Positions 31,826 to 42,539 of a stretch of 64,000 nt of DNA are shown here, one piece after another. Source of the stretch: an uncultured Pelagibacteraceae bacterium (GTDB lineage Bacteria; Pseudomonadota; Alphaproteobacteria; Pelagibacterales; Pelagibacteraceae); assembly GCA_902578935.1 (NCBI GenBank), contig CACHEU010000003.1, positions 1 to 64,000 on the forward strand. Reading direction: 5' to 3'. How positions within the stretch are numbered: the stretch's first letter is position 1; each line of letters opens with the position of its first letter. The position numbers and the translations under genes are program-made. The notes beneath the pieces are model-generated. The model ran no database searches and was not told the origin of the DNA. It was given only the letters and a program-made list of their open reading frames with translations.

Positions 31826-33067
31826 TTAGGACCTAATTATTCCATTGCCTTTTACAATGTACTTATAAGAGGTTAATTGATTTATTCCTACAGGACCACG
31901 TGGAGGCATTTTATTTGTTGATATTCCAATTTCACCACCAAATCCAAATTCACCCCCATCAGCAAACTGAGTCGAGACATTGTGCATTGCTATAGAGCTA
32001 TTAACACCCTCTAAAAAATATTTTGCTGTTCTAGGGTTATTTGTAATTATGCTATCAGTATGCATAGTTCCATATTTTAGAATATGATTAACAGCTTCTT
32101 CAACATTTTTTACAGTTTTGATAGAGATTATCTTATCTAAATATTCGGTTTCCCAATCCTTTTCAGTAGCCTTTTTTAATTTGTAACCAAAGTGTTTATT
32201 GATTTTATTATCAACTCTTACTTCACATCCCCGATAAATAAGAGCTTTAATAATTTTATTGCCATATGAAGATATAATTTTTTCATTTAGCAAAAGAGTT
32301 TCTAATGCTCCACAAATACTTGTCCTTCTCATTTTTGCATTTAAAATAATCTTTTTTGCCATTTCAATGTTGGAATTTTTATCTACATATATATGACATA
32401 ATCCCTCCAGGTGTCCTATAACATTAACTTTAGATAATTTTTGAACTTTTTCTACCAAGTGCTTCCCGCCTCTTGGAACAACTACATCAATATAATTTCC
32501 CATTTTTGAAAGTATAAAATCAACTATTTTACGATTTGTGTTCTCTATAAATTGAATACAATTTTCATCTATTTTGTTTTTTTTTAAAGCTTTTCTAAAT
32601 AAATCTACTAAGATTTTGTTAGTGTAGTATGCCTCAGATCCTCCTCTTAAAATTGCACAGTTACCTGACTTAAGACACAGGGCCGCTACATCAGCTGTAA
32701 CGTTTGGTCTACTTTCGTAGATTACTGCAATGACACCTATTGGTATTGAAACTTTTTCAATCCACAATTTGTTAGGTCTTTTCCATTTTGATAAAACTTG
32801 TCCAACTGGATTTTTAAATGCTTTTATTGTTTTAAGTCCAGCCCGAATTCCATGAATTTTATTTTGATTCAATACCAATCTATCAATCAGATTCTTTCTC
32901 TTGATTTTTTTTAGATCCTTTAAATTTTCTTTAATAATTTTTGACTCATTCAATTTTAGAAGATCACTATAATCTTTCAAAGTTTTTTGAATTCTTCTAT
33001 GCTCAACTTTTTTTAAATTTTCAAAGGCCTTTTTAGCTTTTATTCCTATATTTTTTAAATATTTCAT
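31826..33067 (-). CDS. proA: Gamma-glutamyl phosphate reductase
   Basis: Second step of proline synthesis: reduces glutamyl-5-phosphate to the semialdehyde. 413 residues, aldehyde-dehydrogenase-like. Visible: IPIGVIAVIYESRPNVTADVA near residue 110, LRGGSEAYYTN, VVPRGGKHLVEKV, and the catalytic Cys in RRTSICGALETLL. The C-terminal FGFGGEIGISTNKMPPRGP is diagnostic. One base separates it from proB upstream. Confidence 0.97.
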   Translation of the reverse strand: MKYLKNIGIKAKKAFENLKKVEHRRIQKTLKDYSDLLKLNESKIIKENLKDLKKIKRKNLIDRLVLNQNKIHGIRAGLKTIKAFKNPVGQVLSKWKRPNKLWIEKVSIPIGVIAVIYESRPNVTADVAALCLKSGNCAILRGGSEAYYTNKILVDLFRKALKKNKIDENCIQFIENTNRKIVDFILSKMGNYIDVVVPRGGKHLVEKVQKLSKVNVIGHLEGLCHIYVDKNSNIEMAKKIILNAKMRRTSICGALETLLLNEKIISSYGNKIIKALIYRGCEVRVDNKINKHFGYKLKKATEKDWETEYLDKIISIKTVKNVEEAVNHILKYGTMHTDSIITNNPRTAKYFLEGVNSSIAMHNVSTQFADGGEFGFGGEIGISTNKMPPRGPVGINQLTSYKYIVKGNGIIRS

Positions 33068-33068
33068 T

Positions 33069-35149
<2,081 letters not shown>

Positions 35150-35168
35150 TTATAGTTGCTACTTAAAA

Positions 35169-35423
35169 TTATTTGGGAACTACAGATACTAGAGTTCTGT
35201 TTGATCTAGATTTTTTAAATTTTACTTTTCCACTAATTAATGAAAAAATTGAATGGTCTTTTCCCATACCTACGTTACTACCAGGATGAATTCTTGTGCC
35301 TCTTTGACGAACTATTATATTGCCAGGTTTAACTAGCTGCTCTCCGTATCTTTTTACACCCAGTCGACGTCCAGCACTATCTCGTCCGTTTTTCGATGAT
35401 CCGCCAGCTTTTTTTGTTGCCAT
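35169..35423 (-). CDS. rpmA: 50S ribosomal protein L27
   Basis: 84 residues with [20 protein letters not shown] and the [19 protein letters not shown] signature. The N-terminal tail reaches the peptidyl transferase centre. It begins five bases after the rplU stop in the standard rplU-rpmA-obgE order. Confidence 0.98.
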   Translation of the reverse strand: MATKKAGGSSKNGRDSAGRRLGVKRYGEQLVKPGNIIVRQRGTRIHPGSNVGMGKDHSIFSLISGKVKFKKSRSNRTLVSVVPK

Positions 35424-35428
35424 AACTT

Positions 35429-35893
35429 TTACTTCTTGGTTTTTGTTTTGACCACTGTTTTCTTTTCGGTAGTCTTTTTAGTAACTTTTTGTTTTTTTAC
35501 GTCTGATTTTTTATCTGATTTTTCATCATTTGACAATTTGATTTTACCTTCTTTCATTTCAGAAACAATTTTTCCTCCTTTTGATAAAATCTTGGTTATC
35601 TGAATTTTTGAAAGAGGTTGTCTATGCCCATATCTTTTTCGTGAATTCTGTCTTCTTCTTTTTTTAAAAACCAATATTTTTCTGTCTTTAATATTATCTA
35701 ACAATAAACCTTCAACAACAGCACCACTTATTGTTGGGTTACCAACCTCAGTAGTCTTGTCATCATTTAAAAGCAAAACTTTTTTAAATTCCACTTTTTT
35801 ACCTTTTGGAATATTTAATTTTTCCACTTTAAGAATGTTGCTCGCAGAAACTTTATACTGCTTGCCACCTGTTTCTATTATTGCAAAAGACAT
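35429..35893 (-). CDS. rplU: 50S ribosomal protein L21 with lysine-rich tail
   Basis: The first 103 residues are ordinary L21 ([14 protein letters not shown] at the start; [19 protein letters not shown] near 77-95; then ITKI). A further 50 residues form a tail of mostly Lys, Thr, Val and Glu with KK repeats. L19 in this window has a tail of the same kind. The gene has a clear sigma-70-type promoter just upstream and no long leader. Confidence 0.96.
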   Translation of the reverse strand: MSFAIIETGGKQYKVSASNILKVEKLNIPKGKKVEFKKVLLLNDDKTTEVGNPTISGAVVEGLLLDNIKDRKILVFKKRRRQNSRKRYGHRQPLSKIQITKILSKGGKIVSEMKEGKIKLSNDEKSDKKSDVKKQKVTKKTTEKKTVVKTKTKK

Positions 35894-35920
35894 AAAATAA
35901 TCTCTGTTAAAATTTAAGGC

Positions 35921-35948
35921 AATATAACCCGGTACCTTACCAAGTCAA
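35921..35948 (-). promoter_or_regulatory. Promoter of rplU-rpmA-obgE
   Basis: On the minus strand: TTGACT (35948-35943), 16 bases, TATATT (35926-35921), ending 27 bases before the rplU ATG at 35893. It lies in the 66-base gap after gloB and is the best promoter in this cluster, so rplU to rppH may form one long transcript. Confidence 0.7.
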
Positions 35949-35959
35949 GTTCAATGATG

Positions 35960-36724
35960 TTAAAATTTATCTTTTAAATTCCTTAGTTTTGTAAAAACTT
36001 CTAATTTGGAGCCATTATTCATTTTAAGGTTATTTTTAATTTTTTCATCGTCACATCTCAAAAATATATTAGTTTCTATTTCTTCACCCAGGGCAATAGG
36101 AAGAGTAGGTAATTTTTTTTGTGTTTTACTTTTTACATCCTCAATTCTATTTTTAAGCTTTGTATTTTCTTTATCAATGCTTATACAAAATTGTCCATTT
36201 TTTTCCGTATATTCATGGCCACAGTACATCAGGGTATTTTTTGGTAAGTTTTTAATTTTTTCTAAAGACCCAAACATTTGCTTAAACGTTCCTTCAAAAA
36301 TTCTTCCGCATCCAAGAGAAAATAAAGTATCGCCTGTAAATATTACATTAGCTTGTTTAGAGTAGAAAGCAATATGACCAAGCGTATGACCAGGTATATG
36401 CATAATTTCAAAATCAGTTTCGCCGAAAGAGAATTGATCTCCGTCACTTTTTTTAATATCTTGACCAGGAATTTTCTCTTCATCATAGGAAGAACAGATA
36501 ATTTTTGAATTATATTTTTTTTTTAAATCCATATTTCCCCCAACATGATCATTGTGATGGTGGGTATTTAAAATAAAATCCAATTTTTTATAAGTTTTGC
36601 TAATTTCTATGTCTACCGGGTTAAATTCAGAGGGATCAACAACTCCTACTAAATTTGTTTTTTTATCTTTAATTAGATAGCTGTAGTTATCCGATAGACA
36701 CTTAATAATTGTAACTTCTAACAT
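35960..36724 (-). CDS. gloB: Hydroxyacylglutathione hydrolase (glyoxalase II)
   Basis: Hydrolyses S-lactoylglutathione to lactate and glutathione in methylglyoxal removal. 254 residues, metallo-beta-lactamase fold: the metal motif THHHNDH at residues 54-60, PGHTLGHIAFY, TGDTLFSLGCGRIFEGT and YCGHEYT all match GloB. It starts directly beside metW (no gap), so it probably shares the metXW transcript. Confidence 0.95.
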   Translation of the reverse strand: MLEVTIIKCLSDNYSYLIKDKKTNLVGVVDPSEFNPVDIEISKTYKKLDFILNTHHHNDHVGGNMDLKKKYNSKIICSSYDEEKIPGQDIKKSDGDQFSFGETDFEIMHIPGHTLGHIAFYSKQANVIFTGDTLFSLGCGRIFEGTFKQMFGSLEKIKNLPKNTLMYCGHEYTEKNGQFCISIDKENTKLKNRIEDVKSKTQKKLPTLPIALGEEIETNIFLRCDDEKIKNNLKMNNGSKLEVFTKLRNLKDKF

Positions 36725-37318
36725 TTAGCTCAATAAAAATATTCCAAGTTTAGAAAATAGATTTTTTATTTCAAGATTACTTTTTTTAATTTCGGAGGTT
36801 TTATCTTCATTAACTCCTATCACTCTATTAATTTTAATATTTTTTTCCAAACAAAAGTGAAATAGATCTTTAATTGTACACATGTGAAGATTAGGGGTAT
36901 TATACCATGTATTAGGCAAAGTTTTTGTGACTGGCATTTTTCCAAAGAATAATAAACTTGTTCTAACTTTCCAATATCCAAAATTAGGTATTGATATAAT
37001 TACTGATTTTCCAATTCTTAATAAATCTTTTAAAACTTTTTCTGGATTGTAAAATGCTTGGAGTGTTTGACTCAAAACAACAAAATCAAAAGATTGATTC
37101 GGAAATTGATGAAGTTCTGTCTCCGCATTACCTTCTATAACAGAAAGACCTTTGTAGATGCATTTTTTAACATTTTCCTCTATAAGTTCTAAACCACGGG
37201 CTTCTATATTTTTTTCCTTTATTAGAAGACTCATCAAAGATCCATCTCCACAACCAACGTCTAGTACTCTTACGTTTTTAGGCAACAAATCTGCAATTAC
37301 TTTAAATTCTTTTTTCAT
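36725..37318 (-). CDS. metW: Methionine biosynthesis protein MetW
   Basis: Methyltransferase-fold protein usually encoded next to metX and needed for full homoserine acetyltransferase function in several proteobacteria. 197 residues with motif I VLDVGCGDGSLM (about 18-29), SFDFVVLSQTLQAFYNPEKVL and the MetW-typical PVTKTLPNTWYNTPNLH segment. It overlaps metX by 17 bases, so translation is probably coupled, and it falls under the SAM-II switch. Confidence 0.94.
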   Translation of the reverse strand: MKKEFKVIADLLPKNVRVLDVGCGDGSLMSLLIKEKNIEARGLELIEENVKKCIYKGLSVIEGNAETELHQFPNQSFDFVVLSQTLQAFYNPEKVLKDLLRIGKSVIISIPNFGYWKVRTSLLFFGKMPVTKTLPNTWYNTPNLHMCTIKDLFHFCLEKNIKINRVIGVNEDKTSEIKKSNLEIKNLFSKLGIFLLS

Positions 37319-38441
37319 TTTTAAATTTTATATGCATTGAATCTATAAATCCTTTTAAAGTTTTTAGAAATTCTTGCTCATTTACTAGAAAAGAATCGTG
37401 ACCTTTGTCAGTTTTGATTTCAGCAAAGGAAACATCAGCCCCTGAGGCATTAAGAGCAATAACAGTGTCTTTGTTTTCTTTTGTTGTATAAAGCCAATCA
37501 GAAGAGAAGGAAATGACTAAAAATTTTGTTTTTTGATTTTTAAAAGCTTCAACAAGCCCCCCTTTGAATTGTCTGGATAAATCAAAATAATCCATTGCTC
37601 TAGTAATATATAAAACAGAGTTTGCATCAAATCTTTCAACAAATGTATATCCTTGATGTCTTAAATAACTTTCAATCTGAAAGTCAGCATCAAAACTGAA
37701 TTCATAATCAGCTTTTTCTTGAAGTTTTCTACCAAACTTTTCCTGCATTCCCTTTTCAGACAGATAACTAATATGACCTACCATTCTTGCAACAGCCAAT
37801 CCATTTTTTGGTTGAGTATTTTTTTTTAAATATTCTCCTTTATCCCAAACAGGATCTGCCATAATAGCCTGTCTAGCCAGCTCATTAAGAGCAATATTCT
37901 GGGCACTATGGCTTGTACTACAAGCAATTGGGACTGCAGAAAAAGTTTTATTCGGAAATGTTGCGCAAAATTGAAGTAACTGCATTCCACCCATAGAGCC
38001 CCCTGTAGCACAAAGAAGTTTTTCTACTCCCAAGTGATCCAAAAGAGTCTCCTGTGCTTTAACCATATCTCTTATTGTTATAACCGGAAAATTTAACCCA
38101 TAAGGTTCATTCGTTTTTTTGTCTATTTCTTTAGGACCCCATGATCCCATGCATCCGCCAATAACATTTGCACAAATTACAAAGTATTTATTTGTATCAA
38201 TGGCTTTACCAGGTCCTACGGCTGTCACCCACCAACCCTCTTTTTTTGTTACTGGATTTATCCCACTGACAAACTGATCACCTGTAAGGGCGTGAAAAAC
38301 TAAAATAGCATTATCTTTAGATTCATTTAATTTTCCATAAGTCTCGTATGCCAAAGAAAAATTCTTAACAGTTTGCTTACAGTCTAGCAAAAGAGGTTTT
38401 GATATGTTTAATTTTTTAATATTTTCTAATTTATTACTCAT
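37302..38441 (-). CDS. metX: Homoserine O-acetyltransferase
   Basis: Activates homoserine for sulfur incorporation in methionine synthesis. Alpha/beta hydrolase fold, 379 residues from the ATG at 38441. Visible: FHALTGDQFVSG near residue 50, the nucleophile Ser in TGGSMGGMQLLQF, NVIGGCMGSWGPKE, and the C-terminal Asp and His (SSDWLYTTKE and TDKGHDSFL). The frame stays open upstream to a TTG at 38471, but those ten codons would be read through the terminator hairpin, so the ATG at 38441 (MSNKLENIKK) is preferred. Expression is predicted to be shut down by high SAM through the leader described below. Confidence 0.96.
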   Translation of the reverse strand: MSNKLENIKKLNISKPLLLDCKQTVKNFSLAYETYGKLNESKDNAILVFHALTGDQFVSGINPVTKKEGWWVTAVGPGKAIDTNKYFVICANVIGGCMGSWGPKEIDKKTNEPYGLNFPVITIRDMVKAQETLLDHLGVEKLLCATGGSMGGMQLLQFCATFPNKTFSAVPIACSTSHSAQNIALNELARQAIMADPVWDKGEYLKKNTQPKNGLAVARMVGHISYLSEKGMQEKFGRKLQEKADYEFSFDADFQIESYLRHQGYTFVERFDANSVLYITRAMDYFDLSRQFKGGLVEAFKNQKTKFLVISFSSDWLYTTKENKDTVIALNASGADVSFAEIKTDKGHDSFLVNEQEFLKTLKGFIDSMHIKFKNEKRI

Positions 38442-38443
38442 AT

Positions 38444-38469
38444 AAAAAAAAAGCCCAGCTAGACTGGGC
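38444..38469 (-). terminator. Riboswitch-controlled intrinsic terminator before metX
   Basis: On the minus strand GCCCAG (38469-38464), loop TCTAG, CTGGGC (38458-38453), then nine T (38452-38444). The T tract stops two bases before the metX ATG. The left arm of the hairpin is also part of a possible antiterminator with the 3' strand of the SAM-II aptamer (see findings). Confidence 0.88.
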
Positions 38470-38475
38470 AAAAAA

Positions 38476-38526
38476 CCCTGTTTAGCTGCATTTACTTGGC
38501 GCTCGCAATTCGGTTAAATCAGCGCT
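38476..38526 (-). promoter_or_regulatory. SAM-II riboswitch aptamer upstream of metX
   Basis: Minus-strand RNA with P1 GCGCT/AGCGC, the loop GATTTAACCGAATTGC and the 3' strand TAAATGCAGCTAAA followed by CAGGG. It matches the SAM-II (metA-motif) consensus almost base for base. Compared with the Sargasso Sea SAM-II sequence used for the crystal structure (recalled from memory), the P2 bases differ by compensating changes (TGCG with TGCA instead of TGCA with TGTA), which keeps pairing. SAM-II senses S-adenosylmethionine and controls methionine genes in alphaproteobacteria. The predicted transcript starts at its first P1 base. Confidence 0.94.
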
Positions 38527-38531
38527 AGGCA

Positions 38532-38560
38532 TGTATACTAAATCGCCACAAACATGTCAA
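38532..38560 (-). promoter_or_regulatory. Promoter of metX-metW-gloB
   Basis: Near-consensus sigma-70 promoter on the minus strand: TTGACA (38560-38555), 17-base spacer, TATACA (38537-38532). Six bases further is an A at 38526, the first base of the SAM-II P1 stem, giving a leader of 85 bases to the metX ATG. Confidence 0.85.
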
Positions 38561-38628
38561 TTTATTCAAATAAACTTATTTCCATTATACAAATTGAGTT
38601 GCTTTTAATATAAGAAATCTAAAATATT

Positions 38629-39711
38629 ATGAAATTGCCTAAGCCCAGAAAGATTATAGCAGAAAAATATGTTGCTGGACTAAGCTTGTTTAAGAGTAGA
38701 AGAAGTCCAATAAAGCTGTCTGCAAATGAGTCCGCATTAGGACCAAGTCCTAAGGCAATAAAATCTTATAATTCTATCGGAAAAGGTTTTGTAAGATATC
38801 CAGACTCAGATGGTACCTTTTTTAGAAAAGTTCTGGCAAAAAAATTTCGTTTAGACAAAAACAGAATTATTCTTGGTTCAGGTTCTGATCAAATATTTGA
38901 ATTAGTTTGCAAGCTTTTTTTAAATAAAGGAGATGAGGTTGTTGTTACGCAGTATAGCTTCATAATTTATAGAATTTACAGCAGAATGTGTGGTGCAACT
39001 GTAAAATTTGCTAAAGAGGAAAATTTTATGCCATCTGTACAATCAATATTAGACTGTGTTAACAGAAAAACTAAAATTATTTTTCTGGCTAACCCAAACA
39101 ATCCAACAGGAACATATTTGGATCGAAATGAAATGCTGGAACTAAGAAAAAGATTAAGAAGTGATATCTTATTGGTCGTAGATGATGCGTACTGTGAATT
39201 TATAGAAGATCCTAACTTTGCTTCAGGAATAGAATTATTTTCTAAATCAAAAAATGTTTTAATAACAAGAACGTTTTCAAAAATATACGGTTTAGCAGGA
39301 TTAAGAATAGGATGGGGCTATTCTTCAAAATCAATAATTGAAAAGCTGTATGAAATTAAACCTCCATTTAATGTTAGCAGACCAGCTTTGTTTGCCGCTA
39401 CACAAGCGGTGCGGGATACTAATTGGCTTAATAAAGCCATCAAACATAACAATTATTGGTCTGAAAAAATATTTGATGTGATAGATGAAATTGGTATTGC
39501 CACCAACAGGACAAACGTTAATTTTTTTCTGTTAAATTTTGATTTTGTTGACAAATCATCATCCCAAGTATTTAACAAGCTGGCAAATTCAGGAATTTTA
39601 GTTAGACAAATGGATGTTTACAGTATTAAAAATTCATTGAGGGTGACAATAGGAAATAATTATGAAAACAAAAGATTTATTAAAACATTAAGGAAAATTT
39701 TTAATGTTTGA
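38629..39711 (+). CDS. HisC-type aminotransferase, probably aromatic amino acid synthesis
   Basis: PLP aminotransferase of the histidinol-phosphate type (360 residues): NESALGPSPKA at residues 28-38, YPDSDGTFFRK, LGSGSDQIFE, LANPNNPTGTY, DDAYCEF and the PLP-Lys in TFSKIYGLAGLRIGWGY. The ATG of the prephenate dehydrogenase gene lies inside its 3' end (8-base overlap). In many alphaproteobacteria hisC2 next to tyrC acts on phenylpyruvate, hydroxyphenylpyruvate or prephenate, so a role in Phe/Tyr synthesis is more likely than histidine synthesis; dual use is possible. The 187-base gap upstream holds the metX leader on the other strand; no clear plus-strand promoter was found. Confidence 0.9.
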   Translation: MKLPKPRKIIAEKYVAGLSLFKSRRSPIKLSANESALGPSPKAIKSYNSIGKGFVRYPDSDGTFFRKVLAKKFRLDKNRIILGSGSDQIFELVCKLFLNKGDEVVVTQYSFIIYRIYSRMCGATVKFAKEENFMPSVQSILDCVNRKTKIIFLANPNNPTGTYLDRNEMLELRKRLRSDILLVVDDAYCEFIEDPNFASGIELFSKSKNVLITRTFSKIYGLAGLRIGWGYSSKSIIEKLYEIKPPFNVSRPALFAATQAVRDTNWLNKAIKHNNYWSEKIFDVIDEIGIATNRTNVNFFLLNFDFVDKSSSQVFNKLANSGILVRQMDVYSIKNSLRVTIGNNYENKRFIKTLRKIFNV

Positions 39712-40603
39712 ACAAGTATCAATTATTGGCTGTGGTTTAATAGGTTCTTCGGTATTCAGAGCTTTAAAGAAAAATGGTTCAGTTAAAAAAGTAATAACTT
39801 TTGACAGCGACAAATCTGTTAGCAAAATTATAAAAAAAGAAAATCTTTCAGACAAAATAGTTTCTAGTCCAGGAGAAGCAGTTAGTAAAGCTGACCTAGT
39901 TTTAATCTCAACTCCCCTAAGTGGATTTGAGTCAGCAATTGATTCAATTAAAAAACATCTTAAATCTGGATCAATTTTAACAGACACAAGTTCGGTAAAA
40001 AAGGGAGCAGACTTAATAGTTAAAAAATTCAATTTAAAAAACATAGCTTGGATTCCAAGCCATCCTGTTGCTGGAACCGAAAAGAGTGGGCCGACAGCAG
40101 GTTTGCCTGATTTATTTAAAGATAGATGGACAATATTGACACCAGATTCAAAGGTAAAAGAATCAGATGTAAAAAAAGTTACTCTTTTTTGGGAGTCAAT
40201 GGGAAGTAAAGTTAAAATTATGTCGGCAGGAGATCATGATAAAATATTATCTATCACCAGCCATCTTCCACATGTAATTGCTTACAACATAGTTAAAACT
40301 GCAATGGGCAATGATGAAAAAACTAACAAAGATGTTATTAGATACAGTGCCGGTGGCTTAAGAGACTTTACAAGAATAGCCGCATCAAACCCAACAATGT
40401 GGAAAGATATATTTATTGATAATAGCGATTTAATTATTGATGGAATTAATAAGTTTAGCAGAAGTTTAGATGAATTCAAAAAAGCTATTACAGAAAAAGA
40501 TAGCAAAAAACTTTTAGAAATTTTTGAAAAATCAAAAGAATTTAGAGAGGCAGTTATCAAAGCAGGCCAGGATACAGATAAACCAGGATTTGGCAGAAAG
40601 TAA
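39704..40603 (+). CDS. tyrA: Prephenate/arogenate dehydrogenase
   Basis: NAD(P)-dependent oxidative decarboxylation on the tyrosine branch. 299 residues: the dinucleotide motif IIGCGLIGSSVFRAL at the N-terminus, LISTPLSGFESAI, DTSSVKKGAD, and the substrate segment PSHPVAGTEKSGPTAG with the catalytic His; later SHLPHVIAY. The lack of a chorismate mutase domain fits the TyrC/cyclohexadienyl type. It converges on plsC with no gap. Confidence 0.93.
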   Translation: MFEQVSIIGCGLIGSSVFRALKKNGSVKKVITFDSDKSVSKIIKKENLSDKIVSSPGEAVSKADLVLISTPLSGFESAIDSIKKHLKSGSILTDTSSVKKGADLIVKKFNLKNIAWIPSHPVAGTEKSGPTAGLPDLFKDRWTILTPDSKVKESDVKKVTLFWESMGSKVKIMSAGDHDKILSITSHLPHVIAYNIVKTAMGNDEKTNKDVIRYSAGGLRDFTRIAASNPTMWKDIFIDNSDLIIDGINKFSRSLDEFKKAITEKDSKKLLEIFEKSKEFREAVIKAGQDTDKPGFGRK

Positions 40604-41314
40604 CTAGCTTATTAAATTAATTTCCTTATAAATTTCTGTTTGAAGTTTTTCTATAAACTTTTCTTTCTCCAAACCTGGCTGAATAGGATCGAGAAAAGAT
40701 ATGGTGATTTTTCCAGGATATTTATTAAAACTATTTTTGGGCCAGACTTTTCCTGAATTTAGACCAACAGGTATACAAGGCATTTTTAGAGTTTCATAAA
40801 TTTTACCAACTCCTTTTTTAAAAGGAACTCTGTCTTTATATTTAACCCTTGTGCCTTGAGGAAAAATTAATAACGGCCTGTTACTTTTTTCTATGCTCTC
40901 TTTAATTCTGTCAAAAAAATTTAAATTTTCTTTAGTCGTTGTATTTCTCACGATTTCTATGGCCCCAATTTTTTTTAATCCCCAGCCAAAAAAAGGAATT
41001 CTTAATAATTCTCTTTTTAAAATAAAAACAGGACCCTTAATAACAGTTTGTAAAGCAAATGTTTCAAACATGGATTGATGGGCTGAAGCCACAAAAAATT
41101 TTTCATGTTTTGTTAGATTATCCAAACCTTTAAATTCAGTTTTCGTATTTAAAAAAATTTTCAATATCCAAATTACATAATGCGATAAGAATTTTCCTAA
41201 AAATAACATGTACTTCTCTTTAAAAAAAAGAAATGGTACAGCTGCTATAGATACTAGGGTTATCCCAGAGTATAGGAATACATTAAAAAGTAATGATCTA
41301 AAAAATAGCATCAA
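40604..41314 (-). CDS. plsC: 1-acyl-sn-glycerol-3-phosphate acyltransferase
   Basis: Makes phosphatidic acid from lysophosphatidic acid at the inner membrane. 236 residues with an N-terminal membrane helix (about 5-35), the acyltransferase motif in ASAHQSMFET (an HX4E version of HX4D) and the acyl-acceptor motif LLIFPQGTR. The IPVGLNSGKVWPK segment follows. It starts directly after lysA and shares its transcript. Confidence 0.9.
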   Translation of the reverse strand: MMLFFRSLLFNVFLYSGITLVSIAAVPFLFFKEKYMLFLGKFLSHYVIWILKIFLNTKTEFKGLDNLTKHEKFFVASAHQSMFETFALQTVIKGPVFILKRELLRIPFFGWGLKKIGAIEIVRNTTTKENLNFFDRIKESIEKSNRPLLIFPQGTRVKYKDRVPFKKGVGKIYETLKMPCIPVGLNSGKVWPKNSFNKYPGKITISFLDPIQPGLEKEKFIEKLQTEIYKEINLIS

Positions 41315-42535
41315 CTAAACGATTTCAGAAACTTTTTGTCTTCTTCTAGCAATGTTAACTTTTCCATTTTTTACTATTATTTCTGATGCCAAGGGCTTTG
41401 TATTGTAGTTAGATGAAAGAGTTGAACCATAGGCTCCAACATTTGTAATAGCAACCAAATCATTCTCATTTAAAAAAGAAAAGTTTTTATATTTTAAGAA
41501 AGTATCTGTGCTTTCACAGATAGGTCCAACAAATTCCACGTTTCCAACAATTCTTTTTTTTGATTTTGAAACAGGAATAATATTATGTCTTGCACTGTAT
41601 AATGCCGGTCTCATAAAATCGTTCATACCAGCATCCATAATAACAAAATACTTTTTTCTGTTCTGTTTGATAAAGATGATTTTTGAAATTAAAGTGCCTG
41701 CATTACCAACGATAAACCTTCCTGGTTCAAAAATTATTTTACAGTTTAATTTTTTTTGAAATTTTTTAACCAATCTAGAATAATTTCCGATATTAATTCT
41801 TTTTTCTTTATTTTGATAAGGAATTCCAAAGCCACCTCCTAGATCAACATACTCAAAATTAATTTTACTTGATCTGATTATTTTATATAAAATATTTAAA
41901 GTTTTTCTGTACGGTCCCACAGATGTTATTTGGCTACCAATATGAACACTTATTGCTTTAATTTTTAAATTTTTAAATTTTCTAGAATTTCTACAGAATC
42001 TTAAAAAGTTTGATTTTGGTAAACCAAATTTGCTATTCAATTTTCCAGTTGAAATTTTAGAATGAGTATTGGCATCTACGCCAGGATTTACTCTTATTCC
42101 TATAGGAGTTACCTGATTCATTTTTTTTGATATTTTATTGATCAATCTTGCTTCGCTTTCTGATTCAATATTAATCAATAAAAGCCTTTTTTTAATAGCT
42201 AATCTGAGCTCACTTTCTGTTTTTCCCACACCAGAAAAAACAATTTTATTTGGTTTGATTTTGGCTTTCAATGCTTTCAGAAGTTCACCTTCCGAAACAA
42301 CGTCTGCCCCTGATCCTAGTTTACCCAATTCTGATATAAGAGATGTATTAGAGTTGGATTTGACAGAAAAACAAATTAATGGATTTATTCTTCTGAAATA
42401 ATTAGAAAAAATTTCAAAATTACTTCTAATTTTTTTATAAGAGTATACATAAAATGGAGTAATATTATTTTTAGCAATACTTTTAATAGATGTATTGTCT
42501 ACAAATAGGTTTTGACCTTTGTAATTAAGACTCAT
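41315..42535 (-). CDS. lysA: Diaminopimelate decarboxylase
   Basis: Last step of lysine synthesis. Fold-type III PLP enzyme; 406 residues from the ATG at 42535 (MSLNYKGQ). A longer start at 42553 would overlap the small lipoprotein gene, so the shorter one is preferred. Seen: the PLP-Lys in ICFSVKSNSN, HIGSQITSVGPY, VDLGGGFGIPY, FEPGRFIVGNAG, and near the C-terminus GPICESTDTF with the catalytic Cys. argH-lptM-lysA is a recurring alphaproteobacterial order. Confidence 0.96.
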   Translation of the reverse strand: MSLNYKGQNLFVDNTSIKSIAKNNITPFYVYSYKKIRSNFEIFSNYFRRINPLICFSVKSNSNTSLISELGKLGSGADVVSEGELLKALKAKIKPNKIVFSGVGKTESELRLAIKKRLLLINIESESEARLINKISKKMNQVTPIGIRVNPGVDANTHSKISTGKLNSKFGLPKSNFLRFCRNSRKFKNLKIKAISVHIGSQITSVGPYRKTLNILYKIIRSSKINFEYVDLGGGFGIPYQNKEKRINIGNYSRLVKKFQKKLNCKIIFEPGRFIVGNAGTLISKIIFIKQNRKKYFVIMDAGMNDFMRPALYSARHNIIPVSKSKKRIVGNVEFVGPICESTDTFLKYKNFSFLNENDLVAITNVGAYGSTLSSNYNTKPLASEIIVKNGKVNIARRRQKVSEIV

Positions 42536-42539
42536 ATTT

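Noticed and set aside
38442-38471. Longer metX start at TTG 38471
   Set aside because: The extra codons are the terminator hairpin and its T tract (reading GLFFY), which are RNA control elements, not protein.
38629-39711. Naming the aminotransferase hisC outright
   Set aside because: No other his gene is near and it overlaps the prephenate dehydrogenase gene, so an aromatic role is more likely; no symbol given.
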